Below the pieces are notes generated by a model that was given only the letters and a program-made list of their open reading frames with translations, ran no database searches and had not been told where the DNA came from. DNA of 64,000 bases. Source: Lineus longissimus (lineage: Eukaryota > Nemertea > Pilidiophora > Heteronemertea > Lineidae). A program made the translations under genes and the position numbers. Where the stretch lies: positions 3,784,501 to 3,848,500 of the forward strand of contig NC_088315.1 of NCBI RefSeq assembly GCF_910592395.1, read 5' to 3'. Of the stretch, positions 34,320-47,317 are shown one piece after another (the stretch's first letter is position 1; each line of letters opens with the position of its first letter).

Positions 34320-36411
34320 TATGATGGTTCAGCTTGCAACAAGCACACAACTTTGAAGATAAAGCCTGGGGAGAAACAAAAACGAAACTGGCCTATAACA
34401 ATAATGATCTCAAAAACAGAATCGTACAATAATCCACACAAAAATACTTAAGAGATGACAAATTGGTTTTCACCCATTGATCTAAGTATGGAGCAAATTG
34501 TCATCTTTCCAAAGTTGGGACGGGGGCACAACAGGATATGACACAACTCATTTTAAAAACTACACATCTTATATTCTTAGACGTTAAGTCTAAGTTAAGA
34601 GTCTTCGACCAATACCATTTGTCATCTTTAAAATGTGAACTGGAAGAAAAAGCACTTGAAACATTTCCTTGTGTTTTAATCAACATCTTATCCTCCTTCG
34701 TATAATCTTTGTGATATTTGATATCTCAATAGCTGCCTTGATACACCCCCACACTGTACACTGTCGTCTCCACCCACTCCTGTCTATGATTCACTGACTG
34801 CTGCCAATTTTTGTGGCAATACGACAGCAGTGAAATACACACACTATACGAAGCTTCGCATACTATCAAAACGGCTGAATTGTGAATCTATGTATTGAAT
34901 CGGACGAACTAACGTAAACAGTAATATAGCCATAGGCCCAACACTTGATTGATCCGACTCGGTTGCTGTCAGAAATTTACACGACAGTGGCCTCTCCCAT
35001 CGACATGGTCAGTGACAGACAGTGCTCATTCCCAGAATTTTCTTTACAGTAAATGAGCAAGGTATGGGATAGGACGACAGTAAATAATGATGTTCATAAT
35101 GTTGGGCGTTTTACAGTGTCATTCGAGCATCGCCAAGCCCACTTTTCATCGCGGTTTTGGAGGATCTTCGGAATCGATGACCTTGCAAGCAAAAATCCGG
35201 ACACTCTCAACCACTCGTTCATCAAATTACAGGCCGATTTTGGGGAAACTGCGACATGAATACCAAAGAATAACAAGTTAACTTATGTTTTATGACATTA
35301 TTATATAATTCTTTTGGGTTTTAATGTGAAATAACTCACAAATTTCAAGGCTCTTGGGATTACAACTCCGATTTTTCTCGACAAAATCGTCTGCGCAGAT
35401 TTACTGCGCAACTAACCCGGATGAGGGAGAATTTTTCACACGGTGCACTGCAGACACATTTTAATACTGCAGTGGCGTGGTGTAGTGCAACATTTCTTGG
35501 CGGATTCGAACACGGGAATACGAACACATCACAACAAACTGTACCTTTTGTATGTGCTCCGTGTTCATGTTTTAACTATGTAGCCTACAGCCTATGTTTA
35601 TATCGTCTCAATGAGAATGATAATGACTGTTCAATGCAATTACTACATTGCTGATTGATTGATTGATGACAAGTCATGATGCAGATGCCTCGGCACCTCC
35701 TAAAAGCACTCCCTAATACCCATGGACTACCCACTACCCACCCTCTACCCAGTACCTTTCGTTCCGGGCCATATTATGTCAATATGTGTTTCATTGCTAC
35801 ACTCCTCGACAGGCTGGCGCTGCCCGTCCCACTCCTATTCACCGTGCAACGGTCTACCCAGCCGTCTACCCGCGCATACATTACTGATTTTAACAAATCC
35901 ACAGCACAATAACAACAATAATGTAAGCTTAACTTTTATTGCAAACGTCCACCACCAAATACATAACAAATACATCAAACTCTGGACTCTATAATACAGT
36001 CGGGGCCAACACGAAAAAACGTGATTGTTGCTTTGTCACGCTTTATCCTGATTGCTTATATCACATAAAAACAAGATTGTGTAAATGTTTGGCAATATCA
36101 AATACGAAGAAAAAAGTGATTCAAATCTGATTCCAAGGGCTCTACCGTTGCAGTATCCCGTTGTCTGACTCATTCAACGTGGCACCTGACGTCAATGCCA
36201 CACCCACTAGCCGACGGAAGCCCCATGGCGCATGGCATCTGCTGCCCAACTTTTGCGCACTTGTCGATGACGTAATGAATAAAATGGCTGCGACCATGAA
36301 ATACAATTTTTGCAATTATTTTTCTCACATTTTGCAAGCGTATTTTCATCTAAAACAAAATGAATTAGTGGATGTAATGTTTACAAACCAAGCATCATAT
36401 TCCCCGCAGTA
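34320..36411. promoter_or_regulatory. Divergent intergenic region between CNOT4 and SCNM1
   Basis: CNOT4 (minus) and SCNM1 (plus) are divergently transcribed from this 2.1-kb region. Near SCNM1 there is a palindromic CRE, TGACGTCA, at 36187-36194, and a near-CRE, TGACGTAA, at 36268-36275. A YY1-like AAAATGGCTG lies at 36281-36290, about 120 bp before the ATG. A GATT microsatellite lies near 35652-35664. I see no exon in this interval; open frames are short and lack similarity. Confidence 0.55.
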
Positions 36412-38452
36412 ATGTCCTTCAAGAGAGAAGGAGACGATTACGGAGGTCTCGTTATTTTGAAGGTGAAATTGAAAATGTTGTCAAATCATGCTGAAAAACT
36501 AAAGTGAAATCATTATGCTAAATGAGTAAATGTTCATGATCATGACGATGTCGTCGACCATGTCGACGATAAGCCAGGTTCTGTTCACAGGACTAACCTA
36601 GGCCTACCAGACCCCTGACCTGAGCTGATGTGTGAAACGAGGAAACTCTCTTCCTTTCATTTCAGAAACGGCGGGTGGCGGAACTCTTTGCCAATGACAT
36701 TCCAGTTGGGGAGGCGTTACTCTGCAGCAATGGCAGGTAAGGCTGTTGCTTCTGTCATGTCTGTGAAATTATATATCCTTTAGAAAACTGTACCATTTTT
36801 GTTTGACAAGTCAGACTTTGAAAGGTTTAAACAAACTACTTTTGCATGCTCCCATGATGACCCATGTATATGCTGTACAACTTTGAAATAAAACGCATCT
36901 GGAACAAGGAAGTAAGGCTGGCTGAGGATTTTGCTCAGGTGATTCACCATTCACCAGGAGTTTTTCTATCCCCTCCACATTCCTCTATTAGATAGGGTCT
37001 AACCTTTTTGAGATAGATTGTGTCATTATCAAGAGTAAAGATGACTTCCTTGATCGTCTTGATTGTAGTTTTTGTATTCTTTTAGATTTTCCTGTAGTGT
37101 GTGTAAACACAAGCCAGTTTTTGATACAATCAACATGCTGGCAGTTCACCGGAAGGGAAAGAAACATCTTGCAAGTATGTTATTTGATTACAGTGTTACT
37201 CCATCCTCCTATTTCACAAGTAGTTGTCATGGCCAAAATGGTCTCTATCACTTTATTTTGCACAAATTGAATGGAACTTTTTTGAGGTGATAGATCTTGG
37301 TGTTATGATGAAGAAACCCACAACCTGATGGGTAGGAAAATACCTCTTGCCTATATCTTATTTTCCACATCATCCGTTAAATCATTGACATTCCTACCTT
37401 ATTATCACATGGTCTTTGAAATCCTGTCTTCTTCAGATGCAGCAATGGCAACAGCAGAAAAGGAAGAACTTGCTGAGCTTGTCCTGAAACGCCAACAACA
37501 AATGTACTTAGGTGGGAGCGGCATAGATCTCAACATGGTTGTAAGTACCCAACCCCGAGCTTGTCTTGAAACGATAACAAGAAATGATCAGGGTGGAGAG
37601 AAGCAAGAAGGGTTAAGAACCGTGCTAAAGACAACAGTGTTCCTTGTATACACATCTAGTTTTTCTTTTACAGAATTCAACGACAAGTTTTGATGGCATT
37701 CTGACGTCACCTGTGTATGACCCTCGCATGAGACGGCCCAAAGTCAAACCTCACGATAGGAAGCCTCGCGTTGATCTTGGCAGCATACAACAATGTAGTC
37801 AGACACAGGGTGAAAATTCTGTGTCTTTAAGCTCTAATCCTAACCCTCGGTTTAAAAACTTTAAGAAAGACTTCTTGAGGCAGCAACAGCAAGATGAAAA
37901 GGGAGTGTCAGTCTCCACGCTACCAAGATCAGGCAACCATGAAATACCAGTGCCCGGAGCTTGGAGTCAAACAGCCTGTAGTGCTGATGAGGAATCATCA
38001 GCCAAACAAGTTCCTGAGGCTTCAAGTGTTGAATCAAAACAAACTTTACCCGCAGAACGAACCTATGTTCATCAGAAATACTACAAGAAGAAGCATTATA
38101 TTTGTGATCGTGTCGGCAAAACGAATGTTTCTAATGAAGAAAGGGAGAAACAGGAGAAATATCTCCAATTGAGAGGGTAAGTCGAATTTTTTATGCATGC
38201 ACTTGTCTCTGATGAGAGAGTGGTCATTATGCCACATGCCTTATACATCCAAAGGTCCGGTGTCTGTCCTAAGCCTTTGCTTTCTAAAAAATGATTAAAC
38301 ACAATGATTTTGTTTTTAGTTGTCATTACTTGATATTTCTCTTTTCCTTATACTGTTATAGGGCTGGGTGGAAGAAAGACTGGTGTGGAAAGTGGGTGAA
38401 GGAAGAGGGCGTGGAATTCGACTCGGACGAGGAACCCCCAGACGTAGCCTAG
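36412..38452 (+). CDS. SCNM1: Sodium channel modifier 1 (minor-spliceosome zinc-finger protein), 6 exons
   Basis: SCNM1 is a nuclear protein now known as a component of the minor (U12) spliceosome; it was first found as a modifier of sodium-channel splicing in mouse. Exons: 36412-36462, 36666-36736, 37086-37174, 37437-37540, 37674-38176, 38362-38452. All junctions are GT-AG and in phase; the product is 302 residues (human about 230). The N-terminus MSFKREGDD is shared with the human protein, and KKRRVAELFANDIPVGEA matches its next block. A single C2H2 finger (C44, C47, H62, H68; FSCSVCKHKPVFDTINML) follows. The C-terminus WVKEEGVEFDSDEEPPD matches the conserved acidic tail. The middle, mostly the 503-bp exon, is longer than in human and poorly conserved. 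The start is the first ATG, with the family N-terminus immediately after it. Confidence 0.95.
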
Positions 38453-39000
38453 CTCACAGGTTCCACATGTTTCCTTGATGTTCCTGTTACTATGGAGGAT
38501 ACAAAGTCACAGTTTGAATATCCAATCAAAAACTTTTGTGGATACCTTGTTAGTTGATGGGGAACCAACCCTATCTCTATTATTTAAGGTGTGTCAAATG
38601 ATTATCAGTAGATTTATTTTGAATTTTAAAATGACTCTTTTTGATGATACAAGAAACTATGGTTGGTTTTTTCCAAGATTGGGTCATGATGTTTGCCGCT
38701 GAATATATTGGAACCAAATTTGATCGGATATGATATATTTTACTCAAAGTTGCGTGTTAGTGAAATCATCACAACTTCCAAAAGTTTTAGGCCGTTTGGA
38801 TCTTCCAAGGCATCAGATTAAGGTTTTGATAGTATTAAAACAACAGTTATATCTTAGAAAGCAAGGTAGAGGTGACTTGTCTATAAAGATTCTGTTGACA
38901 TATCATAAATTCATGTGCATGTTGTCTCCTTTTATCTGTGGAGTGTCCAAAGTTCGACTACATGTATATACAACCAAGAAAACCTTCTCTATTATGAATG

Positions 39001-39006
39001 AATAAA
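39001..39006 (+). terminator. SCNM1 polyadenylation signal
   Basis: A canonical AATAAA about 550 nt after the SCNM1 stop, before the minus-strand gene begins to end. No competing canonical hexamer was noticed closer to the stop. Confidence 0.6.
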
Positions 39007-39345
39007 AGGCTATGTTACAAAGAAGTGTTTTTCTTTCTGATGTGTTCATCTGACCGAGGGTGTGTGGTGTGGCAGTTTGGGCATCCAGTCTTGGATTTGA
39101 TACCCGACTATGTGACATCATGTTTGATACTACACCAATACACACAAATCAGCATTTGTTCTTATAAAGTGACACATGACCTCTTTGTATCTAAAAATCT
39201 TCTAGTTGTGAACTTGTTAATTTCCTGGTTATGAACCCATTATGCCACGTACCTTGCTACTTTTTGGGCACCTACGGGTAGTTCTGTTGCTCCATTCAAG
39301 AGGTCATCATAAATATCACAACAATTCTTATAGGACATGATTTCG

Positions 39346-39351
39346 TTTATT
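39346..39351 (-). terminator. RSPH14 polyadenylation signal
   Basis: TTTATT on the plus strand reads AATAAA on the minus strand, about 515 nt past the RSPH14 stop codon. Its position opposite the SCNM1 signal fits a convergent gene pair. Confidence 0.55.
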
Positions 39352-39864
39352 TGCTTTACATACATAATGTACACAATATATCATCTAACAACAAGTGTGC
39401 ACGACATTTTTTGCAGTACTGTAAACCCAATATTTGCCACCACTTTACAATTAATAGCTATTTACATTTATCACAGTTGACAATACAATAAAGAGGAGTA
39501 AAGGGAATTTATAGGTAGCAGCCAGGTAGGAAGCAAGTGGATAGTACCTTGCGATAGATGCTTTCTCTATGACCAAAGATGAATAAACTTCCTCGTACCC
39601 ACCTGGAGTTCAACGCATTAAAAACGAGTCAACACTTGACCAATGAGGTCACCGAATGCTCACGAAGAGAAAAGCATAACTTATGCATTGCCCAAGTACC
39701 GTGCAAAAGCTTGTAGTTGGGGTAAGCAGTCAACGTGTAAAAACACTAGCTTTTAACACGCTCAGGAAAAACCCAAAACTAAGTCGTTTTTTCATCAATG
39801 ATAATTTGACTTGAACTATCCTTTTGAAGAGTAAAGGTCCTCAATGAGTAATTTTCAAGAATAT

Positions 39865-42144
39865 TCAAGGTTTCCACGTGATCACTTTCACAGCCTTCTC
39901 TGCAACTTTGACTACAGCTGGTATTTCATCAAATGTTCGTTCACGTATTTTGTCCACATGGTTGAGAAGTATTTTACGTCCTTTAGGTGCCTCGCATAAA
40001 CAGGTTAAAGCCTGGAAGAAAGATCCAAGAAAATTTAATAGGTGTGAAAATTTGGTGGTTAACAGTATTGGCCTGCATATTATTCACACTCAACCCTATG
40101 AAATTATCAGATTTCAAATTTTGAGCTGCCACGAAAGGGCTATGATCTACATTTTGTCATCTCTGCCAGCAAAGAGAAGCAAGAAGAGTGAAGTTTCTTG
40201 CTAATGAACAAAGAGAATATACAGAAGTTGTTTGAGCAAATGAGCAGTATATGTACCTTGATAGCATTTGCCCTGACTTCACTGGTTGGGTCGTCCACTA
40301 ATTCTACCAATGGTTCTATGGCCTCGCAGTCCAATGCATCGTATTTACCATCTGTTGTGATCGTTATGCTGAAAAAAATTACACTTGATTAATGCCTGTT
40401 CAAGAACTTTTAAACAAATGAAATAAATTTCAGAAAACATATGTATTTGTTCTAACGCAAATATCATATAAAGAGAATTGAGGTAATTTGAAAGGTAGGC
40501 AGGGAATAAACTTACGTCATGATCGCAAGGGCAGCTTTTGCTCTCACTTCAGATTCACTGTCCTTCAAGAGTTTGACTAACAAGGGCATACACTTCACCT
40601 CTACAGCTTTATTTTTGCCGGCTAGGGGGACACTGGGAAAAAAACAAATAAGTTAGTACAAAGAAACTAAATCTAGATCACTGAATGCAACCAGTTGGCA
40701 GTGATTATTATGATCGAGTGTCAAGAGTGCGGAGCATTATTGGAAAAAAAACATCACGTCTTCATCACGACCATCTCTTTCAACATAATTGCAACTGGTT
40801 TTGGATACTCTCCCTCTCCACATTGCCTTTTGAGTCGACATTATTAAGTCTTATTACCTCAAGTCCATGATGTCCCGGGCAGCTTTGGCTCGAATGACGC
40901 ACGATGCATGTGAGAGTAACTCCGTAAACACCTGCATGCCCTCGGCTGCGAGGACCTCCTGGAACACCTGCATGTCCTTATTGCTGAGTGCTTCTGCCGT
41001 GTTAAAAAACATACAGAAGTGAAGAGTGTCTAAGATAAGTTCCTGAAAATAGAACAAACAGTACACTATTAGACTGTACAAGGAATTTAGATGGAAGTGT
41101 GAGACCATGTTTCCTTTCAGTATTAAAGCTAGAGTTAAGTACCCTAAGCAGATTTGTACGTAATGTTTTTTAATCACCAAACTATGACAATACCACAACC
41201 ATTTTATCATGTCTAACTCTATGGGAGGTTGGACATATTTCTCCATCTCATTATACTTCTCAAGCTTCTCATACAGTAATTACTGACAATAATATCTCCC
41301 TCAATGGCACCATCCTTAAACTTACCCTGATTTCATCATGCTCGGTACTTAGTTTCCCCACAAGTTTTGGAATAAGATTAGATTTGACAATGCCTTCTGC
41401 CCCATCGGGAGTTTCTGATATCATTTCGATGGCCTTGTGCGCATTTTTTCTTGCAATGTCTTCCTTGTCATCAAACAACTTAGAGACGGGGATAATTATT
41501 TCCTTTTCCAGGAATGAATCTCTACCAATGGCATGTCCAGCAATAACAAATAAACACTCTGTAGCCTTTTGTCGAACGGTGAGGTCAGAGTCGGTCAGCA
41601 GGTTCTTCAAACTTTCCGGGATTGGTGAATTGAGAACTTCAGCGATGTGTTCTGGATCATGGAGATAATCACAGAGAGACATAAGCGCCCTCTGTCTTGT
41701 CAGGAGTGTATTGTCGTTGAGTTCACGGTTCTGAAAAGAAATCATAGCAGCTTAATTTTGTGTGAACGTCATATACTAATGGTCTTGCGTATATTGAAGC
41801 ATCCATCTTAGGCCATGGCCCATGAAGGGAAAGTCAAAAGCTTTGTGCTCCATCACTTCACTGGCATCAGCATTTTCCAATCATGAATTAAAATGCAGTC
41901 GGGTTGAATTGGCTGGGGGCTTGCTGCCAGCTTACATTAACAGCAAACCAAAGACTGTGTGAGACGTTGAGACACACATTTAGGCACTATGTGGCAGCAG
42001 ATGGACCTTTAATTCACGAGATGATTTATGGAATGATGAAAAAATCCTTACCAATCTTGGCACAGCTCTGTCTCCATAAGCAAGTGGCGTTCTCGTTGGA
42101 TCCACCAGTGGTGGGTACAGCGCTGAAATCACTGTTTTTGCCAT
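39865..42144 (-). CDS. RSPH14: Radial spoke head 14 homolog (armadillo-repeat protein), 6 exons
   Basis: RSPH14 (RTDR1) is an armadillo/HEAT-repeat protein of the axonemal radial spoke, so it acts in motile cilia and flagella. Exons in transcript order: 42144-42052, 41730-41326, 41042-40858, 40632-40516, 40368-40257, 40011-39865. All junctions are GT-AG and in phase; the product is 352 residues, close to the human length of about 348. Family signatures: TPLAYGDRAVPRL near the N-terminus, LLTRQRALMSLCDYLHDPE, repeated arm units ending EVRAKAALAIM and EVRANAIKALTCLCEAPKG, and the tail KAVKVITWKP before the stop. The first ATG of the exon gives the family N-terminus. A possible acceptor (AATTTCAG) at about 42166-42173 suggests an upstream 5' UTR exon. 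Confidence 0.93.
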
Positions 42145-42520
42145 CGTTTAAGCGCAGATCTTTCTGAAATTTGGCAGAAAGAAAGATGAATATATATAAT
42201 ATCAATATATAATGTTTACGAAATGGTGTCACGTTTGGAAATTAGTTTTTACAGTCGATAAACAGAGAGTAAATTCGCACCTTTTCAGAAGGAAAGTGTT
42301 TTCGTTACCAAGGTGCTGATCATGCGCACCAACTATTTACGGTGTACCTTCAACCTCGTTTGGAAAGTTTACCTCGTTCCAGGTAGAATTTCGGGGCGGG
42401 AAATTCAAAATTGGCGCCTTTTCAAGGTTTTTGAACGAGGCAGCGGATGGGCGCCTATTTCGATGGACTACTTTTGAACGCGGTTAGTGATTACATTACA
42501 ATAAGTGATATTTTATCTTA
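42145..42520 (-). promoter_or_regulatory. RSPH14 promoter region with E2F-like and partial X-box motifs
   Basis: Upstream of RSPH14 (which reads leftward) are GGCGGGAAA at 42395-42403 and TTGGCGCC at 42411-42418, both matching E2F-type sites. At 42304-42317 the minus strand reads AGCACCTTGGTAAC; its second half is a perfect RFX X-box half-site (GGTAAC) and its first half matches at 4 of 6 positions. RFX X-boxes are typical of ciliary genes. These are pattern matches only. Confidence 0.4.
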
Positions 42521-43740
42521 ACTTGGTGGATAAAAGTGGGAATGGGTAGAAGAAGAGGAAGAGGGGCTAGTGACGCATCCAGAATTTTGGGAAGGGGGCG
42601 AACAGCGACCCAGAGCGCACCGACATGTAATGTGGGCTGGCTGCTTTGCATGACCAATGGGGACCTCGCTCAGAAAAATATCGAACCCAGCTGATAACCG
42701 GCTTCCCTGTCTTTCGTAGGCCGTCATTCAAAAGAAGATGCTCATAAAATCTTGAAAGCTTCATTCTCTCAGGCATCGTTCACAGCCCCCTTCTGAAAAA
42801 TCGACTAATTAGCCCTACCGGTAGGCCTACTCAGGATATCCGGTAAAGTTCTTTTCATCGTGTTATCCTTTTATTGCTTTTGATCTGTAAAATTTGAGCT
42901 TCGAAAAATCCGTTTCTGATTTGCTGAGGAAACAAACACTCATTTTTCTTGTCGTGATGACAATCATTAGGCTATTGGATGACAGGAGAAGGGTAGGCTT
43001 CAAGTGTCACAAACACTTTCGTTGTGTCTCTCGAAGTCCAGATGGCGTCGCCCGCATCCCAGCTCATGCATTGCCCCTGCTACACGCTCTTCCCCAGCGT
43101 TTACTTTCCTGCATGTTTCACTATTTCGGCGTAATAAGCGTGGAGAAACGGTGGGGGAGTTCATGCCCTTGCGAGATTAGCCCATGGCCAGGCGTTCATC
43201 AAAATTGACAAACGACCATGAACCCCCCGAGCCAGAAACAAATATCAATCTTAAATTAGCAATTAATCTGCCAGGGGAATTGTATAATTTCCCGAATATT
43301 GTCCTAACGACCGCAGCGCGGAAATGGCGCAAAAAGTCACCCATAAAAATTGAGGTATGACTCAGGAAAGCTTCCCAAGCCAGTCTACCTGTCACCACTC
43401 CGCGTTATTCTCGACTCTCTCGGACTCCGAGCGCATCCATTCATTAATCAATCTTGTCATTATTAATCTGGTCCGGCCATCCTTCTTCTAATTCGGACAC
43501 TAGTCGGTAAGCTGGCCATTTCCACTGGGATGCGGTGATCTTATCAATGGACACTGCGCCCATTCTCACCAGGCAGTGTTGAAAATGATTTTCACGGTAC
43601 GCATCACCATACTCTGCCACACCGTCGCCTGCGAATAAATATCAAATCATTGTAAAAAAGGGCGCCTTAAAGCGGAAAGAAGTCCTAGATAGTTTTATAC
43701 CAACGTAAACAGGCAGAAATTTGCCTGCATTAGCTCCGCC
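42521..43740. other. Non-coding stretch; nothing firm
   Basis: No exon with family similarity was found on either strand. The sequence is moderately GC-rich in 42900-43400. It includes ATTAATCAATC and CATTATTAATCTG at 43440-43470, which resemble homeodomain-type sites. The open frames here are short and lack similarity. Confidence 0.4.
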
Positions 43741-43769
43741 GCGGTCTGTTTCGTTTCATTTCTGTGTTC

Positions 43770-44060
43770 TTGTTCTACAGACGACCTCTCGTTATCTCTT
43801 TCATGAAGTTGGACAACTCGTACTCGTGTTATCTCTTTTATAAAGTTATACCTATTATGGACTGTAAGAATAAGCTACATACTCGTGCGCTTGTTATCTC
43901 TTTCATAAAGGTCTATATCTGGTTGAAACTAAGAGGCTACAGACGCGTACCCTTGTCATCTATCTCTTTTGTACACTGAGAGATCGCCAGGCTGAAACTG
44001 TACTCACTCTGACTGTCTCGTACCCTTGTTATCTCCTCCATAAAGTATCTGGCTATATGC
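43770..44060. repeat. Degenerate tandem repeat, 40-75 bp spacing
   Basis: CTTGTTATCTCTTTCATAAAG and variants occur about five times (near 43785, 43823, 43890, 43950 and 44022), often preceded by CTCGTAC or CGTACC. Spacing varies, so the array is old. It is non-coding. Confidence 0.65.
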
Positions 44061-47000
44061 TGAAATTCTGATAAATCAGTGGAAGTAGATAAACATTATA
44101 AAAATGATTCAACCATCCGGCTCCTAACAGACCTCTTAGCCGCAGACCTGTCTCATGAAGGAGATTCTTCCACGGCTCCGAGTGTTATCCTTTCCCACCA
44201 TAGTGCGAGTGATCAAGTAAAATCAAGTAAAATTACAATTTTGTCCACGCTGGCAACGACACCACCGGGCGTAGGCTCCCTTTACAACATGATACATGTA
44301 ATTATAAAAGACAGCGCCAACTGACGCATCATTTTGTGCATTGTCAGTGTTGACATGTTATTCTACTAGCAGACGATAGAGCAAGTTTGATCATAGCTTG
44401 TTATATTAGCTTGCAATTGGTATTATTCTGACAAGAATGTAAGACAACGTAAGAGAAAAGCGACAAGGGTATTTAAGCTACGTATATTTCGATAGTTGAT
44501 CTGTGTGCCTACAAAGGCTCATTGAGCCTGGCTCTTCAGCTTTCCATGAGCTAGATCTTATAGTTTATTGACATCTTCTCCTACCTATACATGTAGCTAT
44601 TTTGCACCCGGAAGACTGTTTTTCCAATACTCACTTTGTCACTTGTCACAATTTGCGATTATCAGAGATTGCTCATCTCCGATTCCAAATGAAAAATAAT
44701 AGTTTTAGATGTGTGAAAGGTCCCCATAGGCTAAAGGGTGGGCCATAAAAATCTTCTTTTTTTTTGTTGATTATAATCCAAAAAAAGTTGGAGTTCTTCG
44801 CGACTCCGAAAGGCTATATCTCTGCTGTTGTACTGGTGATGTCGAATAGCGACTTCCTCTTCGTATCCTACCGCTTGGGCCGCTCACACCTAATTTGCGT
44901 TACTTGGCATTACTTCCCTCCAGTTTTGTCAATTCCATAGACGTATACTTTTGAAGGTTGGCTATATAGTCGGTGACTGAACTAACACACGACAGAATTA
45001 ATACGTATCCATCCCTTTGGGACCGATTGATTCCACAAAGAGCCTTTTTTCACGGCAGTCGCCGTGGCGGCCAAACTACGCTACATTGGGTATCTGAGAT
45101 GAAATTTCAGGGTCATCTTGCATATGGTTGCCTAAGCTAGTCAATCGAACAACCGACTGATATCCATGATCCAACACAATCATAAGGAAGAAGGAGTTGG
45201 GGATTTCCGATATTTATAATTAGAGGTTCCTTGCTCCGAGTTATAACTGAAATAATATGTTGGCCAATAATATCTGTCCTGGAACGTCATCAGCATTCAA
45301 GGTTTAGCCAATCATAAGATGCCCTCACAACTACGTATATCTTACAAAGGATGGATAAAAGTTATTGAGACAGCGAGCGGCGGTCGTGAATTGGCCGAAA
45401 ATGTCGTTAAGTCTCCATTGAAGTTATCTATATATTTCATCCACAGTTCTATCTATAGCCAATGTTATTCCACGCCGGAGATTGGCTGTATATACCTCGG
45501 GATTGGTTTCATTAAATCCACCATTTAAGCCCTGCTGGGATCTCATTACAGCTAGACCAGATTGAGACAGACTTAGATCCGAACGAAAGTTGCCAGAGGC
45601 AGCGTTGACAACATATATAATGTTGTCAAGAGAGAAAAAAAAGATGGGCTAGTCGGCCATTGGTAAGGTGAACTCCTGCGGCCAAGGGGAAGTGACGTGA
45701 AATGTACAGTAGGTAGTTCGTCTTCTGTGATCTTGTGATAGTGTGTTTAATTAGGTTGCCAGCATTCTGAAATTGATTGCTTTGCGAAAAATTATCATCA
45801 GCCATGACTGCCAGAGACTTACTTTTTCTTGACTGTGACTATCAATGGAAGCAGTACGAGAGCGACTTTGTCTGAAAGGTCGTTGAGGCAGATACTTGGC
45901 AATCTCAACACAAAACCATTTTGATCATATTTAGATCCAGCTAGGTGCCTGGTTTAAACAAACGATTCTTACGTTAGCGTTACAGACACCGAAGGTCTTA
46001 TGTAGATTCCTGCACTTAAAAATTCATAAACTTTACAAACACCTCTTCCTCTTCTTGCGAAAGCGGTTAGTGTTTCACCTTTAAGTCAAAGAATTTAGAA
46101 ACTGCTTGAAACTAAATCTACTATTGATAACGTATCTGGATTGGCCCTCCGGGTAATGTTATTCAAAGACGAATTGCTCTTGCGTACGCTGTTGGCATTC
46201 TTTAGCAAATGTGGCATTCCTATAAGCCCACATCTGAGGAACACAACTTTAAAAGGCTTTTGAAATAAATAAGTCTCTGCACTACATGTAATTTATTGGT
46301 TGTTACTGAATCTTCGAATCCACTTACATGTAAATTTAAAGATAACCAGCTGAGTCATGAAGTATGATGTACAGTAAGAGTAACGACTACCTTACTGAAT
46401 ATATGACAAAAGTACTATTGAGCTAGAACAATGGCCAACAACATTTGTCATAACGTACCGATATATATGACTTTGCCTGGGATGCCTTATTATAAGAAGT
46501 CGCCTGCATCGCATTTCTAAACTTTCTGATCTGCTATAAAAAGAGAAAATCCGCACCATGATGCCAGATAAGCTCTCTGTCAAAGTTTTCTCAGGTGAAA
46601 AATGGGTGATTATTGCCTTTTGTTTCAATAGTATCCGATTCGTGACGGGTTTGAGAGAGATTAAACGAACCAGGACACATTTCCGAGCTATTCAGTTAAA
46701 AATGCGAATATTTCCCAACTTTTCTGAAATGGTCCCACAGGAGTTATGAACTTACTGAGAGATTCGATCTTTTCATGGAAAGACACACTGAATGTATTTA
46801 ACTTCAACATTTCTAAATGGCAAAACATTTATCGAAATTCATATAACTAAGCATATCAAATTATAATTTTAGTACCGAAAAACAGATACGGCGAACTATT
46901 GAGACGTAGAGTACAAGAACATGAAAATGATTGATAGGTTTCTCGAGTCATCAGATTTCAGAGAATGCGAAGTGTATCTATTGACCACCTCTTTATGCTT

Positions 47001-47262
47001 GCCACTCCATTATGACCACATCCTAAAAGGAAGCGGGTAAATACAAATCACACAGGTTAGGTCTAAAAAGCCCCCTTTATGTCAAAACTAAAGCTTATTT
47101 GAACATCGCGGGGTAATTCTAAAAAGTTACTTTCATCTCCGAGAACTTGCAGAGATCAAAGCAAATAGTCTGTTTGAAGCCAGATCAAAGTGGCCTGGCT
47201 CACTGATCCTTTTAAACCTCCATCTAGATTTGTCTTAAAAAGGTGTCAGTAATGCATTAGCT
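44061..47262. other. Gene-free stretch
   Basis: No coding exon is recognised. A perfect 10-bp inverted repeat with a 5-nt loop, TTGACAACAT / ATGTTGTCAA, lies at 45605-45629. Otherwise this is unremarkable AT-rich DNA. Confidence 0.4.
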
Positions 47263-47317
47263 GTTTCCTCTAAGGTGATGCCAGGAGGAAATAACGTTAT
47301 TTCCTCATGGTGATGCC
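47263..47317. repeat. 20-bp perfect palindrome between direct repeats
   Basis: AGGAAATAACGTTATTTCCT at 47286-47305 is a perfect palindrome. It is bracketed by TTTCCTCTAAGGTGATGCC (about 47263-47282) and TTTCCTCATGGTGATGCC (about 47300-47317), an 18-bp near direct repeat. This could be a dimeric protein-binding site or a small duplication. Confidence 0.6.

Larger units (their letters stand above)
38453..39864. other. Convergent 3' region of SCNM1 and RSPH14
   Basis: No gene is seen. SCNM1 (plus) and RSPH14 (minus) end tail-to-tail here. The plus-strand AATAAA at 39001 and the minus-strand AATAAA at 39351-39346 lie about 340 bp apart, so the two 3' UTRs probably do not overlap. Confidence 0.6.
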
